Positions 12,468-26,416 of a stretch of 64,000 nucleotides of DNA are shown piece by piece (position 1 is the first letter of the stretch; the number at the start of each line of letters is the position of its first letter). The notes under the pieces are model-generated. The model did no database searches, was not told the origin of the DNA, and was given only the letters and a program-made list of their open reading frames with translations. The position numbers were made by a program, and so were the translations under genes. This stretch comes from Corbicula japonica (lineage: Eukaryota; Mollusca; Bivalvia; Venerida; Cyrenidae): positions 1,612,001 to 1,676,000 of the forward strand of contig JAZAYU010000088.1 in assembly GCA_038501625.1 (NCBI GenBank), written 5' to 3'.

Positions 12468-12903
12468 TAGGGATGAGACCGAATATTCGAATATTCAGTT
12501 GGACAACGGATATTCGAATACGATTTTTGTATTTGAATATTAAGAAATGTGTTAAAAATATATAGATGTGTTGTCTATTAAAAAAACGTTTGATTAAAAT
12601 TACTGGACTCGTTCGTAAAAATTGTTAATGTCGACCTGAAGACCACTTATAAATACAGCCTTTTATCATGTTTTTAAGTACACAAATTCTAACTGACATA
12701 TCGTTTTCATGTTTGAGCAGAGGATAAACGTCTTACTTGTCTGACGCAACATCGTATCATAAACCTCAAAATTGATATTCGGATACACTGTGTTTGTTGG
12801 ACATATAAACACACTTGGAAAAAAATCATAGTAATATTCGAATATATTTGAATATGCCAACGAATATTCGAATAGTGTTTTCAGTATTCGATCCCAACCC
12901 TAA
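12468..12903. mobile_element. Inverted-repeat (MITE-like) element of about 436 bp
   Basis: The ends read ATTAGGGATGAGACCGAATA on the left and, complemented, ATTAGGGTTGGGATCGAATA on the right; the interior is full of GAATATTCGAATA palindromes. It interrupts a dispersed repeat whose other copy at 13985-14175 lacks it. No transposase, so it is presumably mobilised in trans. Confidence 0.8.
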
Positions 12904-13090
12904 TATCTAGGCAGTCACGTGACTAACAAAATAATGAAATATAACTTATCAGCAAAAAGTTCGACAAATTTGGTAACGTCATGTTCTCTTGATGGGTATA
13001 AATCACTGGAAAATATTTAATTAGTCCATGAATGCCATAAAGTCTATCTTGGTTATATAAACACAGTATACCGTAACTGTCTACTTAACC
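12904..13090 (+). repeat. Right part of dispersed repeat G, interrupted by the element at 12468
   Basis: Shares GCAGTCACGTGAC, TTATCAGCAAA and GGTTATATAAACACAGTATA / CCGT..CTGTCTACTT with 14025-14175. The left part is just before 12468 (TATAGTATGTTATCGATAAC). Confidence 0.7.
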
Positions 13091-13824
13091 TTAATGAGTT
13101 TTAATTACAGACTTCTTTTTAAGATTTTTAGATGTCACCGACCTCAAGTTGCTGTGGACAGGTAATAATTTAACAAATTCAATAACAGTTGCGCATGTTT
13201 GCTGAGAAGCAGTCAAGTTAACGTGTAGGTCTGTCACGTAGGGAGCGCATACCAGTAAGATAGCCACTTACCCGAACTGGCCATGTAGAAATTATGAAAT
13301 AGGGGATACTATGAAGATATTTTGACATTTATCAAGCCTAAATTAATTATAGATACAGGTTTTGTGTTTTCAAAGTATTTAGAATATTGTTTAATAACTG
13401 TTAGAAACCAAAAGCAGCCAGGTGATGATCAGTGTGATGCAGGGGCTTGAATTCGAAACTAGGGAAATCCTGTATAGTAATCTGTTTCCGGGTCAGAAAT
13501 TCAGTTGGATGTTTTTGGATTTATTTTGCGGAAAATCGGTAGGGATGACAGCAATAGCAGTGTTCCTTGGATTTTTTTAGGAGTTCTTCATAGCCTGAAT
13601 TTGTGTTGCCTGTGTAGCTTATAGCCATATGTTTACAGTAATCACTGATTTCTGTTTCAGGTTGTTGTTGTGGATTGATTTCATAGACTAGGTACAGAGT
13701 GTGTGATGGAAACTGTGAAATTAGGACCGGTTACTGGCGTCCGCCGCCGTACCGCATACCGCTTCGTATTCCGCACAGTAGCAAATCGATAAACGCCGTC
13801 ACTGATAAAGGCCGGACTGGCTGG

Positions 13825-13968
13825 GCCCAAGATCATAAAACTGAGTTTGGAAACCAGTCTCAAATCGCAAGCATCTGGTTAGCTGAAATGGAGATAAGTC
13901 TCCATTTCAGCCAACCAGACGCTTAAGATTAGATTCTGGTCTCCAGTTTTAGTTTTCTGATCTTGGGC
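13825..13968. repeat. Foldback element, family A
   Basis: Starts GCCCAAGATCATAAAACTGA and ends with the complementary TGATCTTGGGC; arms pair around GAGATAAGTCTCC. Confidence 0.88.
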
Positions 13969-13984
13969 AAAGGACTAGTTAACG

Positions 13985-14175
13985 TTCTGAGCTCGTGCGC
14001 ACATTTACGTATAGTAAGTTATCGTTAACTAGTCAGTCACGTGACGGGCATTTCAATTTTAACATGGTTTATCAGCAAACAGTTTTTCAATAGGATATCG
14101 CCATTTTCTTTGACGTATTCTGAGAACATTGGTGGTTATAAAAACACAGTATCCCGTGACCGTCTACTTTTCTAT
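13985..14175 (+). repeat. Dispersed repeat G, uninterrupted copy
   Basis: TATAGTAAGTTATCGTTAAC runs directly into AGTCAGTCACGTGACGGG, without the element present in the 12.4-kb copy. Confidence 0.7.
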
Positions 14176-14344
14176 GATAAGTTATAGATTCTCTATCATA
14201 ATTATATAATATGCAGGTTTCTTAGTTACGCAGGCCAAGATCTGGTCACGGCTTGAGGTGACAAAGGTGGTTCAAACTAACATTTCGAGACACTTGCAAA
14301 AAGGTGAGTTGTGTTCTCAGAACAACTGACATTTTAAGTAATTG

Positions 14345-15125
14345 GAATTTACATAGGGCGTGTGTGAACTTATATCCTACACGATCGCCGGACAGATTTA
14401 ATGTCGGGGTGTGATATCAACGGACAGATTTAACATAGGGCGTGTGAGATCACCGGACATATTTAACATAGTGCGTATAACATCACCTGACATATTATAC
14501 ATAGTGCATGTGAGATCATGAACGACTTTACATAAAATGTGTGAGATAGACGGAAAGAATTTACATAGGGCATGTGAGATAACGGAACAGATTATACAAA
14601 GGGCGTGTGAGATCACCGAACATATTTTACATAGGGCATGGGAGATCACCTAACAGATTTTACATAAGGCGTGTGAGATCAACGAACAGATTTTCATAGG
14701 GCGCGTAAGATCACCGAACACATTTTACATAGAATGTGTGAGATAACCGAACAGACTATACATAGAGCGTGTGAGATCATTTTACATCAGGCGTGTGAGC
14801 ATTAGGCAGATTTTACATAGGGCGTGTGCGGTCATCGGACAGATTTTACATAGGGCGTGTGATGTCATCGAACATATTTTACAAAGGGCGTGTAAGATCA
14901 CCGGACAGATTTTATATCGGGCGTGTCATATTATCGAACAGATTTCACACAGGGCTTGTAATATTACCGTATAGATTTTACATAGAGGGTATGCTATTGC
15001 TGGACAGATTTTACAACGGGAATAGATATATCACCTCATATATTTTACATAGGGCGTGTGATATCACAGGATGGAATTTTTGTAGGGTTTGTGATATCAC
15101 CGGAAAAGATTTACATAAGGAAGGA
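14345..15125 (+). repeat. Tandem array of about 22 diverged 33-bp units
   Basis: Unit: TTTACATAGGGCGTGTGAG + ATCACCGGACAGA. Because 33 is a multiple of three, several frames stay open over parts of it; these are not taken as genes. It lies about 1.3 kb beyond the Awh stop codon. Confidence 0.93.
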
Positions 15126-15353
15126 TGTAATCAACAAAACACAATCAACAGTCATCATAAAGCATTTTATTGCCATTTTATCATTATAAACACCAACAAA
15201 ACATCCCTAACACAACAACAACAACATAAGACGAGCCCTTCTTGATATATAAAGGTTTTAAGCTCACTATTTCCCGAAAAACTGAAAAAAAACACACACT
15301 AAGAAAACATAATTAGGAGGGTCTTAACGATCGTCTAACTTTTATATCTCGAG

Positions 15354-15505
15354 TCAATTTAAGACAATCCCTGTTTAGGACCACCCCAACAATAAGACCA
15401 CTATTCATTTGTCCCATTTTACAGTTGTGCACTTTACAACCCCCCCCCCCTAAATAAAAAGACCAGTTCTCTATTGAGAGACCCTTTTAAAGTCCCAAAG
15501 GTCTT
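15354..15505. repeat. Family-D-related GGTCTTAA repeat
   Basis: AGGACCACCCCAACAATAAG, GACCACTATTCATTTGTCCC and AAAGGTCTTTAATT relate it to 59568-59750. Includes a run of 10 C. The rest of 15126-16464 shows nothing else clear. Confidence 0.5.
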
Positions 15506-16087
15506 TAATTGATGGGTTTAATTGTAATTACATTGTTACTAGCGATACTAACGAGCGACCATGAAACCATTCAGACGTCTCTCATCACAGTTTGAAGTAC
15601 ACCGGCATTTAGTCATTTGTCATTCGGTCTCCTGTCTTTTATAAGTACTGAACAAAAATAAAAAGTATCCACTTGTTATACTTATATTCTCATTTACATA
15701 TTTTCATTTAATCAGGTACGCTTTGAATGGTGTTTTGTTAGTAAAGCTTAATTATTTTCAAGTTTAATTGTTCATGATCGTAAAATCCCACACCAAGACC
15801 TGAGCAACTTTCAGTCGAATAAAAATGGATTACAAAACAATACATATTCAATTTAAAGGGAGGTAATTGGAAATGGTTGGAATTAAGTTGTTTATCGAGG
15901 AAAAATCACTGATTTTTTTCCTGAAGCCCTAATCATAACAAAGGGAAAGATAACTAAGTTGTGGCTGCAGATTTTCAAGAACCCCTTATCTCTTTGCAAT
16001 GATAACTGACATGCATTTGTTCACATATAGAATATTTAGTTTTCATTTTCAAATGTTACAAAATTTAAGACAGGAAAGTGGATACTT

Positions 16088-16093
16088 TTTATT
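16088..16093 (-). terminator. Candidate poly(A) signal AATAAA for Awh
   Basis: TTTATT on the plus strand reads AATAAA on the Awh strand, about 370 bases past the stop codon. It is one of several matches in AT-rich DNA, so the choice is tentative. Confidence 0.3.
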
Positions 16094-16464
16094 TTTTTTA
16101 GTATATTTTTGGCTGCAGGATTGGCTTGACACGTGGAACTGATTAACACTTGCGTAGGATTTATGCAAATACAACGGATCTTCTTACTGAGATACTATGG
16201 GCTTTTGGGCGAGAACTGTGCCCTAGTCCACATTAAAAAACAACAAGTTTCTAGATGTCTTTCCACATAATAAAGATTGTGTTATTCCGCTGTCACTTTT
16301 AACAAAATAAATAACATTCAGCAAAAACAAAACAAACCGAAGCATCAAATTTGTTGCCTACAAGTGATTAAATGGCAACATGTCTGAGGCGCCATATTTC
16401 TGGCAATTAACATTGCGCATGCCCAATCACAGTCCAATTCTTTGCGCAAGCTCAGTTAGCGCGT

Positions 16465-16529
16465 TCAGTCCGAAAATGAAATGTTATTACTATCTTGACT
16501 GTCGGATGTGTTTCCCCAGTGGCACTCAA
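16465..16529 (-). CDS. Awh: Awh exon 5 (C-terminal tail and stop)
   Basis: The acceptor is TTGTTTATTTCAG, after a pyrimidine-rich run. The phase matches exon 4 and gives a 21-residue tail (counting the split residue) containing [10 protein letters not shown] and ending FSD before a TGA at 16467-16465. The acidic Ser/Asp/Gln character resembles the short tail I recall for fly Awh (it contains SQDSS). The evidence is a good acceptor, matching phase and a plausible total length; no long homology is available, so another 3' exon is possible. Confidence 0.72.
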
Positions 16530-19500
16530 CTGAAATAAACAACAAATTTATGATCAGCGCTTATTTTTGCAGAATCAAGACAAACCAGGCGTGAATAAAG
16601 ATATTGATCATGATCTTCAGGTATTTAATATTGTCAACCTGGAAGATGTTTAAAATATTTCTCTTTTTTTAATTTTTTCTATATTTTCGTTTATTTTTTA
16701 ATAAATGTTATATATGTCGATAGAATTGTAAAATTAAAATATGGCATATTGGTTCTAAAAGCATCCAGGAAGTCTTTTATGACTGAAGACACATAATTTT
16801 TATGTTGTATTTTTTTAAAATCATATAAAGGGCATGTCACGTGAAAAACTTTCAATATGTCTTTAAAGGGCTGATAATGTTTTTTTAATTTTATGATTTG
16901 AGAAGAATATAAAATCTGTTGTTAGTTATTATTTAAATTAATAAGTTAAGGTAAAAATAATAAAGCAAAACAGCAATTTTTTGCTAAAATTGGTTCGTGG
17001 TAGGAGTGTTGACTGTAACTATAAGGGTAAGTTACCGCTTCAAGGCGTTCGAAGAAGTACGGGGAGACTTTATAGAGCAAGCTCATTTCAAATGTGTTCT
17101 ACTATTTCAAGATTTCAGAATATTATTTCGGAGAAGTTAAGTAAACAGTTGCTTAATAACAGACTTACATATACCTTCTAAGTCCATTTTCTGCGATGAT
17201 AATGACCCCGGACTCGAATGACTTCCGGTATGTTGTTGTTGTTGTTTCTTCTGTCGGGCTCTGGAGTTCTGGAACCAGACCTGGGTGACTCGCTTGCTAA
17301 GTCCAGTTATTTGCGCAATTCTTTCCAAGTCCTGTCCGTCCGGGTTCGAATCTAATTGAAAGTTGGCTTGTAAAACTTGGATTTGTTCCTCTGTGAATGT
17401 GGTCCGAACCCGCTTCGTCTTTGTTTTCTGTGAGGCTTCAGAATCTGCATAAGAACAAATATTATTAATCTAAATACTTGTGTTCCGTTCTGAACTTAAG
17501 TTAAAAATCAAAGAAAACTTGTGTTCCAACAACTTAAATCAACTATCAAATGACAAGAACTTAAATTGCTAATAAAAGAACAATGGCATTCAGACATGAA
17601 TTTATATTATAAACACCAAAGAACGCTGGTGTTAGGACAGGATTAGAAAACTTAGTTTAAGCTAGATATATAACTGTCTTATTTGATAGTATAGTTTAAT
17701 GAATCATCAAGCTCTAATGTTATATGAAAATTGAAACATGTCTCAAGTCTCAATTATCTGAAATATTTGAGCACGGTCTCAGAAATGATCAATGTGAAGC
17801 TTGAGATTCGATACTGGTTTCCATTCTCAGTTTAGTATCTTCTTAAATTAATTAATTAATTAAAAGGGACAAGGAAATGAGACAATAATTTAAATATTAA
17901 TTTGCATATGTACTTATCTTTATTGAAATTATCAAAAAGAAAAAGACTAAAAACTAAGACAAATATCATGCGGCAAAGGTTTAGGAAGTCAGCTTTGATT
18001 TCGCAATATTTACACTAAATTTGTCTGGTTAAAATCTGTGAATTTAATATTTCATTTGAAAAGTGTGTTGCTGTTGGTGGTGTTTTTTTCTCTAAAATTG
18101 ATGTTAACATCATTGATTTTTAATGATGGTGATCTTTAAAGACCTCCAACATGGCCCCAGTGAAATCCCTGTTGTAATAAATTATCTAATCTCGTCAAGA
18201 GATCGACCCCTTTCTGCTCCTTATCTCCTAGGGTAGTTAAATAGCGCCCTAAATGACCTGACCATAAACCAAATGTTGACAAATTACTGCGCTTTAATCC
18301 GTCTCTGTAACAAATTTATGTAATTATTATCTGCGAACCTGTTTTATGTAGTTCACTATCAGCCAATCAAAAGGTCATTTATCATTCAGTGCGGTGCTAT
18401 TAAAATGGCGGATAAAACAACAGAAACCACGAGACCTGTTACATGTGTGTCTTGGGATTTAAAAGGTTGTTTTAGCGATGAAACATGAAATAAATGCTGC
18501 ATTTAACAATTAATTGTCCAGACTGTACAGATATTTCAAAGCGTTTCAGAACTTTTATTTCACCAGACGGTTTGCGATTGCAAACTATTTATTCTTTATT
18601 ATATTTCTGAGATTATTATTAAAAACCATAACATTAATACAATTTTTGAACAAGTTATACCAGGGTCAATTCCATAGGGGTTAGGTGGGGTTGTTCGAAC
18701 TTCTTTTTTTGGCAGCAGTATTTATTTTTCATGCAGATTTTCGACAGAAAGTTTAAAGTTATCATGTAACTACCCTAAGACTGCTCCAAAACGAAACCCG
18801 TTTCTGGAAATCTTGCATCTGACCCTGTTTACGAAACGTTATCTCTGTGATGTTAGAAAACACCCACTCTACCATCAAAAGAATAAGTCGAATAGAAATA
18901 TAGTAATTTTGCGACCGCAATAAGATGGTGAGGACTTTATTTCTGGCAGTATTCTGCTATGATATAAATAATGAAGCATTTGTTATCAAAAATATAAACC
19001 TTGCTAGTTTTCTGGGTTTCTTAACACAGCGAAAATAAAAAAGAGAATCACGAAAAATTCTTCCGCTATTAAACAATGAGTTCGGAAATAAAAATAAAGA
19101 AAATGGTAAAATGGATGTTGGGGATGAAAGAAAAATGAATCTATTACTTTTATGCGGTTCTAATGTGAAACTCTTGTTCTCGGAAAACAGTTTTTGAGCG
19201 GCAAACCAGTTTTGGGCGATAAACCATTTTGAGCGGTTAACCCGTTTGGGGACGGTTAAAAGGCTAAATCTACTGTGCCAGATTTTTCCGTCCGGCCTCG
19301 CACACATGAAAGATTTTATGGTGGGCGGTGGTGAGAAGGATTTTTAAATCCTTCTCATCCCCGCCCACTACAAAAATAAACAAAAACAACAACAAAAACA
19401 ACAATGTCTTTTTAAAGAAAAAATACCTTTATGACTTCCTCCTTCCAACACGTCTAAGTAATGGGGTTTACACAAAACTTTGTTTCCATGGAGCGCAAAC

Positions 19501-22500
19501 TCCTCGCCGGTTGATAGTTGCCTTTTGCACGAGTCACAGGCGAAGCAAGCTAAATGATACACGTGATCACGTGCACGCCTGACCCAATCTGTGGGCTGTA
19601 TGGAACGGAAACACTTTGCACATTTTGCCCCGAATTCTCTGCAAGTAAAAGATCAAAATATGCCTTTTTCTGTATGATATGGTTTAATGCTTTTTCCTAT
19701 CAAAGGTTTATTAATGAAAAGCAAACTTCAGTAATTCCAAACGTTTCTTTAAATTATTGTTAATTTTATTCTATTCAAAATTGTCAAGTCCGCCGGAAGT
19801 TATGATTACAGTAAAGCAATACAGGTGGCTCGGGAACCAGTCAATTTTCCAGAGTTTGTGCGGAGCTCAAAACACTGGTTTGAGCAAATAGTTCAGTGTC
19901 TATGCCGACGCCGCTGTACATTCGGTTGATTAGGTGTGAGAATTATGTCTTCATGTTAGGATGAATTCGACTAAAAAATCATTTTTGACAGAATGTAAAT
20001 AAAACAGAGACTGGGGTAATACACTTCCGGCTAAATTGTCGAAAAATTTTATTGGTCATGCTATAGTGGTATTTTACGGTGTATCTAGTATTGTTCTCTT
20101 GAGAACTGCAAGACTTTGAGGGCTTGACCTAAGATTAAATTAAAGATAAAATTGTTCACAAACACAAAATATAAATGTAACTGTTTTGTTTAAAGTTCGT
20201 CAATACACTGCATTTTGACCTAGATATTTTTTTTGAATCTTAATTTTTAACCAATCTCTGAGTTGTTTTCTTAAAGGTTCTCAAAAAAACAACAACATAT
20301 ATTTGTCTGGTTCCCGAGCCAAGTGGATTACTAAAGTCTAACAGTCATTTAAGTCTTCGATTTTAGCATCTTTCGTTTCTCAAATTCAAACGGGATTTTT
20401 TTTGTTAAAAGTATGCTTGTTTTGGTACCAAGGTACTTCAAGTACTTTTTATAAAGATGGATTATTCGCGATAATGACGTATTCATCATATACAGTCCCA
20501 TGGGAGCAGACGTCGTCCTGCGTTCACAAAAGAATCTCTGCAAAAACAGACGACAAATTGATTCCTCATCCGATATTTGCTAAGAAGTCTGCAATTCTTT
20601 GGGTTGATTAGTCGAATAAATTGGGGCTAATTTGGGGTTTAAAAGAAACGAGTAACTCGATTTCCGTAATGCCGATATAACCCAAGTGTCATAAAGAATC
20701 AATAAGAACATTGTTCCAGTCCTGAATACTAATCGAGCAAACAATCATTGAAGAAAATGGTTGTTCGATTAAATAAAACGAACAAACTACATTGATATGC
20801 GGAAAAGCGCCAACGGCAGATTCGGAAAGGCCATCCTTAACAAGAGGTTCGACCTTTTTCGATAGGTACTGTGCCCAGTGGTAACTGCATATGTACCAGA
20901 AAGAGCAGGTGGGTTATAGCTGGGAGGTCACCAAAATTTAAATGTAGCACCTAAAACTATTTGAGCAAGTTTCTCACAAAATGAACCTTATTACAATTTT
21001 ACAATTGGTGGTTGCTTGTATGAAGACTTTCTTAAAAGTCGCTGCAAAGCCGAAACACAACACTTATTATTATTATTTAAAAAACAAAAAAAAACAAACT
21101 TATAATTAATTTAAAGAATCAGAAAGCGCACACAATGTATGTATAGAAATGTAAAGAAATATACGAAGCGACTTTCTGCAACGAAAGTCACATTATCTGT
21201 ACTTCGTTTTCGTTTTATTCTGAACTTTGATTGTACCAAAGGCTATTATAACAAGCTATTTTTTATTATTCACAGCAAGGTCATTTAAGGAAGCTGGCGC
21301 ATTTTAGTGCGAATGTGCTAAATACCATAAAAAGGATGGATTTTCATAAAATTCAACTGTGGTATTTTTTAACTTTAAGTAGCTTTAATCAAGGAAATAA
21401 CTTATATTTATCAGAGATGTTCTAAATTTTTTTTATTGTTACTTAAAATTCGTTGCTGGGAAATGAATATGTGGATTTATTGTGACGGGTTGTGGTAGGG
21501 GGTGCTGGTGGGAGGAGGAGGTAGGCGCGATCTAAGGTCGTTATCAATATTTTATCGATTTTTTTTACCTGGCATAGTCTAATCTACAGTAGATATTATC
21601 TTCGCGGATGAAACACGTGTTTTGTCTGTCGAGGGACGTCTGACACACGCAGCATCTGAGGCACGCCACGTGCCAAGACTGGTCGTTCACTTTGAGAATG
21701 AATCTATCCGTAATGTGTAAACCGCATCCGAAACAAATATCATCGTCTGTCTGAAAGAATAGAAATAAATACTGTGGTATCATTTCATTTCGCAGAGAGC
21801 TAATTTCACATAAAAGACATAAAAAATGGCATTTGCGCAATTGAAAAATTCTGATAGATATTCAGTGTTTAATTATGATAATTCCAAGAGTTAGAAAGCT
21901 CTCATGTTTCAGTTGACAATGTAGAATATTTAAACACTTTGAATGCATGAGAACAAAACTGGAAATAATTGATATAATTTCCCGTTTTCGTGTTATCCTC
22001 GGTTTATAATCTATTTAACACCATGGCTAGCAATATGCGGAATTATATATGTAATAACTGATCTCATTTATAGTCATTTAAATTTGAATTTTAACCATGT
22101 CAAAAAGTCTTAATCAAACTGTGTTTTTATTGAATTGTTAACTAATTTATATTTTGTATTTAAACCATATGCGTAGTCAATTGGACGGCAGGGGAGGCCT
22201 ATTAGACTCGTTATATTTTAGCCTCGCCGCTCCAATATTTTAATGTCGCCTTAAGTTTTGGAGTGTTTTCTACCAAGGCAGAATTCACGTACACACAGCA
22301 TTTAAAATCTGAGAACATATTTTTCTTTAATATAAAAAATTAAATATTTAATAGAAAACATTGCTTTTAACGCTTGTGTTTTGAATAAAATAATTAACAT
22401 ACTTTTTATCTATTTTTTTTAAATAAAAGTGAGAATTTGTCTATTACAAAGTATTTATTCATTCATTTCTTAATAATATAAAGAATTAAAATATATAAAT

Positions 22501-25500
22501 AAAAAGTCTATGTAACGAAATAGTTTTAAAAATACACTTTATTTTTTATTTATCTATTTACATACTTTTGTATGTTCTCTTAATATTACTTGAATTTGAT
22601 ATTTTTATATTTTCTTATTTGTTTTTTTCGCATTTGAGTTACATAATTGTTTATTGTTATATTGCTACGATTTAATACAAATGATTATTCAAGGCGATGC
22701 AGTGTAGATATTCTCACCCAATATATTGGAAACAAGTCAGGGTATCTGAATCTTTAATAAAATTTCGGCGTCTTTGAAGTCAAATACCATACCAATCAAG
22801 GGACGGAATAAAAGTGACAAAAATCTGGAAAAAAATCTGCCGGGTTGAAGCGTTCGTTAGTTCATTACTGAGCGCCCCCTACCGGGGCTATCTCGTTGGG
22901 CCATCTGGCGAAGCGTAAAGAAGAACGGTACCTTGGTACGGAGGATGCCACTATCGGCACGTGCTAGTGTTCAGTTATCGATTTATCGACCATCAAAGTG
23001 CCAGGGAGCTTTGGGAATACATGCACGCCCTGATGGACAAATCCGATAACGGAAGGAGGGAGGGGTGAAGGATTTTCTAATTTAGGGTATCGGACAATTG
23101 GCCGTAACGCCCAGTCGGTAATTTAGTTGTTCCAATGAGCAAGATATTTGACCATTTTATATTTAATGAGTGTGTACATTTCGCAAATGCTCAAGGCTAT
23201 AAATTTATCAGATTCAATTAAGAACATTTTTATGTAAAAAATCAAGCACTTAAAAACGCATAATATGGTTAGATTATTCTATAACTTATCCTTTTTGACA
23301 GGCGAATTAATTTATATACGAAATAAGCATAATTATCTTATCAATATTCAATAAAAAAATTGTATTAATATTACTAAATGTAGAATTGTGTAAAAATGTG
23401 TGTCATTTATATATTGTAAATGAAATTGGGAAGCATTTACGGGGTAACTCTGAAATGACAATTAAATGCAAATTTCGTTTTTTCCAAGTATCAAATAAGA
23501 TTCTGAGGGGGGGGGGGGGGGGATCTTGTGCATTTTTAATTTTATGAAATTTAGGAAACATCGCTGATACCGGTAAAGGCCAAGAATATATAATCGGTTA
23601 TGTTCAGTAGACGAGTTGATGACATGTTATATGTACGTTGCGTCAACGGGAAATTGAAAAAAAAATCGTAAAATATTTAAAAACTACAACAACAAAAGTA
23701 AAAAAAAAACAATCAGATTAATTAAGACAAAACACATTAGGAGAGAACCTGATAGAAAATATATGAAGAAAGCCTTTCATCGTATTCGGAAATAATCCCG
23801 GTATCTGACAAACCTATTCTAAATCCATTTATTTCGTGCATTAACAGATCTTAGCCACATGTCAATCTTAATGTTTTAACGTTGTTTTTCAAATCCGGAC
23901 ATATTTTCAGACACTTATCATAGTTTGCCAAGACATTTCCCTCGAAAGATAAAAGCGTCTTCTGTTGGAACAGTATCGCAGTAATGTACTTCCGGTCTCA
24001 TAGAGTTTATGTGTTTCTAGCTTTTTTACCTTTTAATGGATTACAGAACGAAAACTTTCTAAGAAAACGTCGTCTTGTAATATCTCCGCGTGCTATCACG
24101 TGACCGGAAACGGTGACAAAATCTTAGCCGTCGCCAAGCACAAAGCTACACGCGCTTGAGAAGACGCGATACTAACAGCTACTTCCGGTTTCCTCCTAAA
24201 TATGCTCATTCGATTTCGTGCAAGATGTGACGACTTCCGGTCTTGAAATAGAAAGCTTGTAAAATCACGTTTTCGTAACGTTAAAACGACAGAACTAGAG
24301 AATTGGCTCAGTTCATATTTTACCAGAAATCTCAACGAGTCAGTTACGCTTGCAGAAAATACAAGGCAAGCATAACAAAATATTTATTGAAAAGAAGGCT
24401 GTTAAAAGCACTTCATTTGCATGTTTTAGAATTGATGGTAAATCAAATTTTCGGCGATTTCGACGTTGAATACCAAGTGTGTTGTCAAGAAATATCAATG
24501 AGCACGCTATCAATCTTCAAAACTTCTTAATTCTGAATGGTTTTCTTTTTGAAGTAGCTTTTGACACACGCGAAACGAGATTTTGTCAGGTCTCTGAGAC
24601 AAAGATTTGTCTGTCAATTAGAAGAGATTATGAGATTATGACAACGTGTTTTGTGTTGTTGTTGTTTGTTGTTTGTTGTTTTTGTTGTTTCTTTTTAACA
24701 CTTTACTCAATAAATCGTCACCTTAGTGAAATACAGTACAACTTCTTAACATTTTCATTAATACATATACAGTCTTTTTTGCACTGAATTGATGAGATAA
24801 CGACTTATAAGGCATGGGCGAACACTGTAGATCCAGATCAGCCAGCACATCCGTGCCGTGTGATCAGGGTCTGCACTGTTTTCTTTTTTATTAATTAAGT
24901 CATTTCTGACCAAGAAAAGAAGTGTAGACTCTAATCAGATTAGAGTAAATCAGTAAAGATTTTTATATCGTTAAAATTCCGGGTCATTTAATGGCCAGTA
25001 ATGAAAATGCGTATTACTGTTCACGCCGCCTGGCCGAAGGTTGATCGCAACTCAATATTTACACAAATATAAGTATCCTGCTCAATGCCTTCCATAAGCT
25101 AAATAACTAAATAAGTTCTTTCGTAATTTTACTGTTCCATATTACCGCACTTGGCTTACGTCTCTATAAAAATGCTACAACTCTGTTCGCATGACGACAG
25201 GCTTTTGTTTTTTACCGTTTTTATGTCAATAGACCATAAAACATTTTCGAGACACGACGTCCATCGCTTAATCTTACATTGATCATTAAACTGGAGTGCG
25301 TTCTATAATAATATTTTCCGACGACTTTCTTCTTAAAAGGTCCCATTTCCTTTAACACGAAATTCTCGTGCCTGGATGGGATAAAACCTAGGTTGCGGGT
25401 AAAGCTTCGATCATCGCTCTTAATAGCAAACTAAAACAATAAAAGTTTCTTTACGATGTATCATGAGAGATTTGAGTGTATTTAATAAAGGCGGTTTTAA

Positions 25501-26354
25501 GCGATTTTCTTTGTTTAAACGTTCGTGACACACAAATATATCCGATAACACTATTTGTGTTTTCTTATGTCGAGTTATCGCGATGTTTTTTCTGTAAAAG
25601 TATACATTAGGTTCATCGTCACAAAGGTATAAAATATGCTTTTAAAGCAGCTCTGTCGTGATGGGTTTTAGATTATGTATTAATTAACTAAGGCCCAAAC
25701 AGTGCTTTTGTTCTTTTATTAAAGAACCTACAACTTTTGTCTTCACCCTTTACTCCATATAAATACGCATGTTATCGTATGTGTCGCCAGGGATATGCAG
25801 GCTGACCTAGCTGAAACCAGTGCAGATCCAGATCAAACAGCACTGATGTGCCGGCTGATCTGGATCTACGCTTGTATAAATGCGTATATATGGAGAATAG
25901 GGATAAATAATAAAGAAATTAATCTTAAGTGATCTTTAAATGTGTTTGCGCAAGATCATTGAAGTAAGATTGTAGACTAGTGGCCATTTCAGCCAATCAG
26001 ATGTTTAAGATTTGAGACTGGTCTCCAGGTTTAGTTTTATGAGCTAAGGCACTCACTACGCTTCTGAAGCCAGACTCATGAGATAGGAGGTTCGAATCCC
26101 GTCTTGTACGCAGTTTTACTGCGGTTTCTGTCATTGTTCAACCTATTGTAAGTACTGTAGTACAAAGGTTCCGGTTTTCGCGCAGGCTGAGCTATACAAA
26201 ATTGTTTTAAGTGATTATACATTTATACATTTAAATATACTTTAAAGTGTATGAGACAACAACAGCAGCAGAAGGAAGACCACCACAAAAGACACGAAGA
26301 CGACCACCGCCAGTAACAGCAGCAACAACAATAACAACAACACAACAACAATAA

Positions 26355-26416
<62 letters not shown>

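Noticed and set aside
13699..13926. 75-codon frame
   Set aside because: Runs into a family A foldback element; no splice support or domain.
14398..15245. Open frames of 83 and 139 codons across 14.4-15.2 kb
   Set aside because: Period-33 tandem repeat keeps frames open by chance.
18957..19307. 116-codon frame on the minus strand next to Awh exon 3
   Set aside because: Lies in intron 3, no domain, and in conflict with the well-supported LIM2-to-homeodomain junction.
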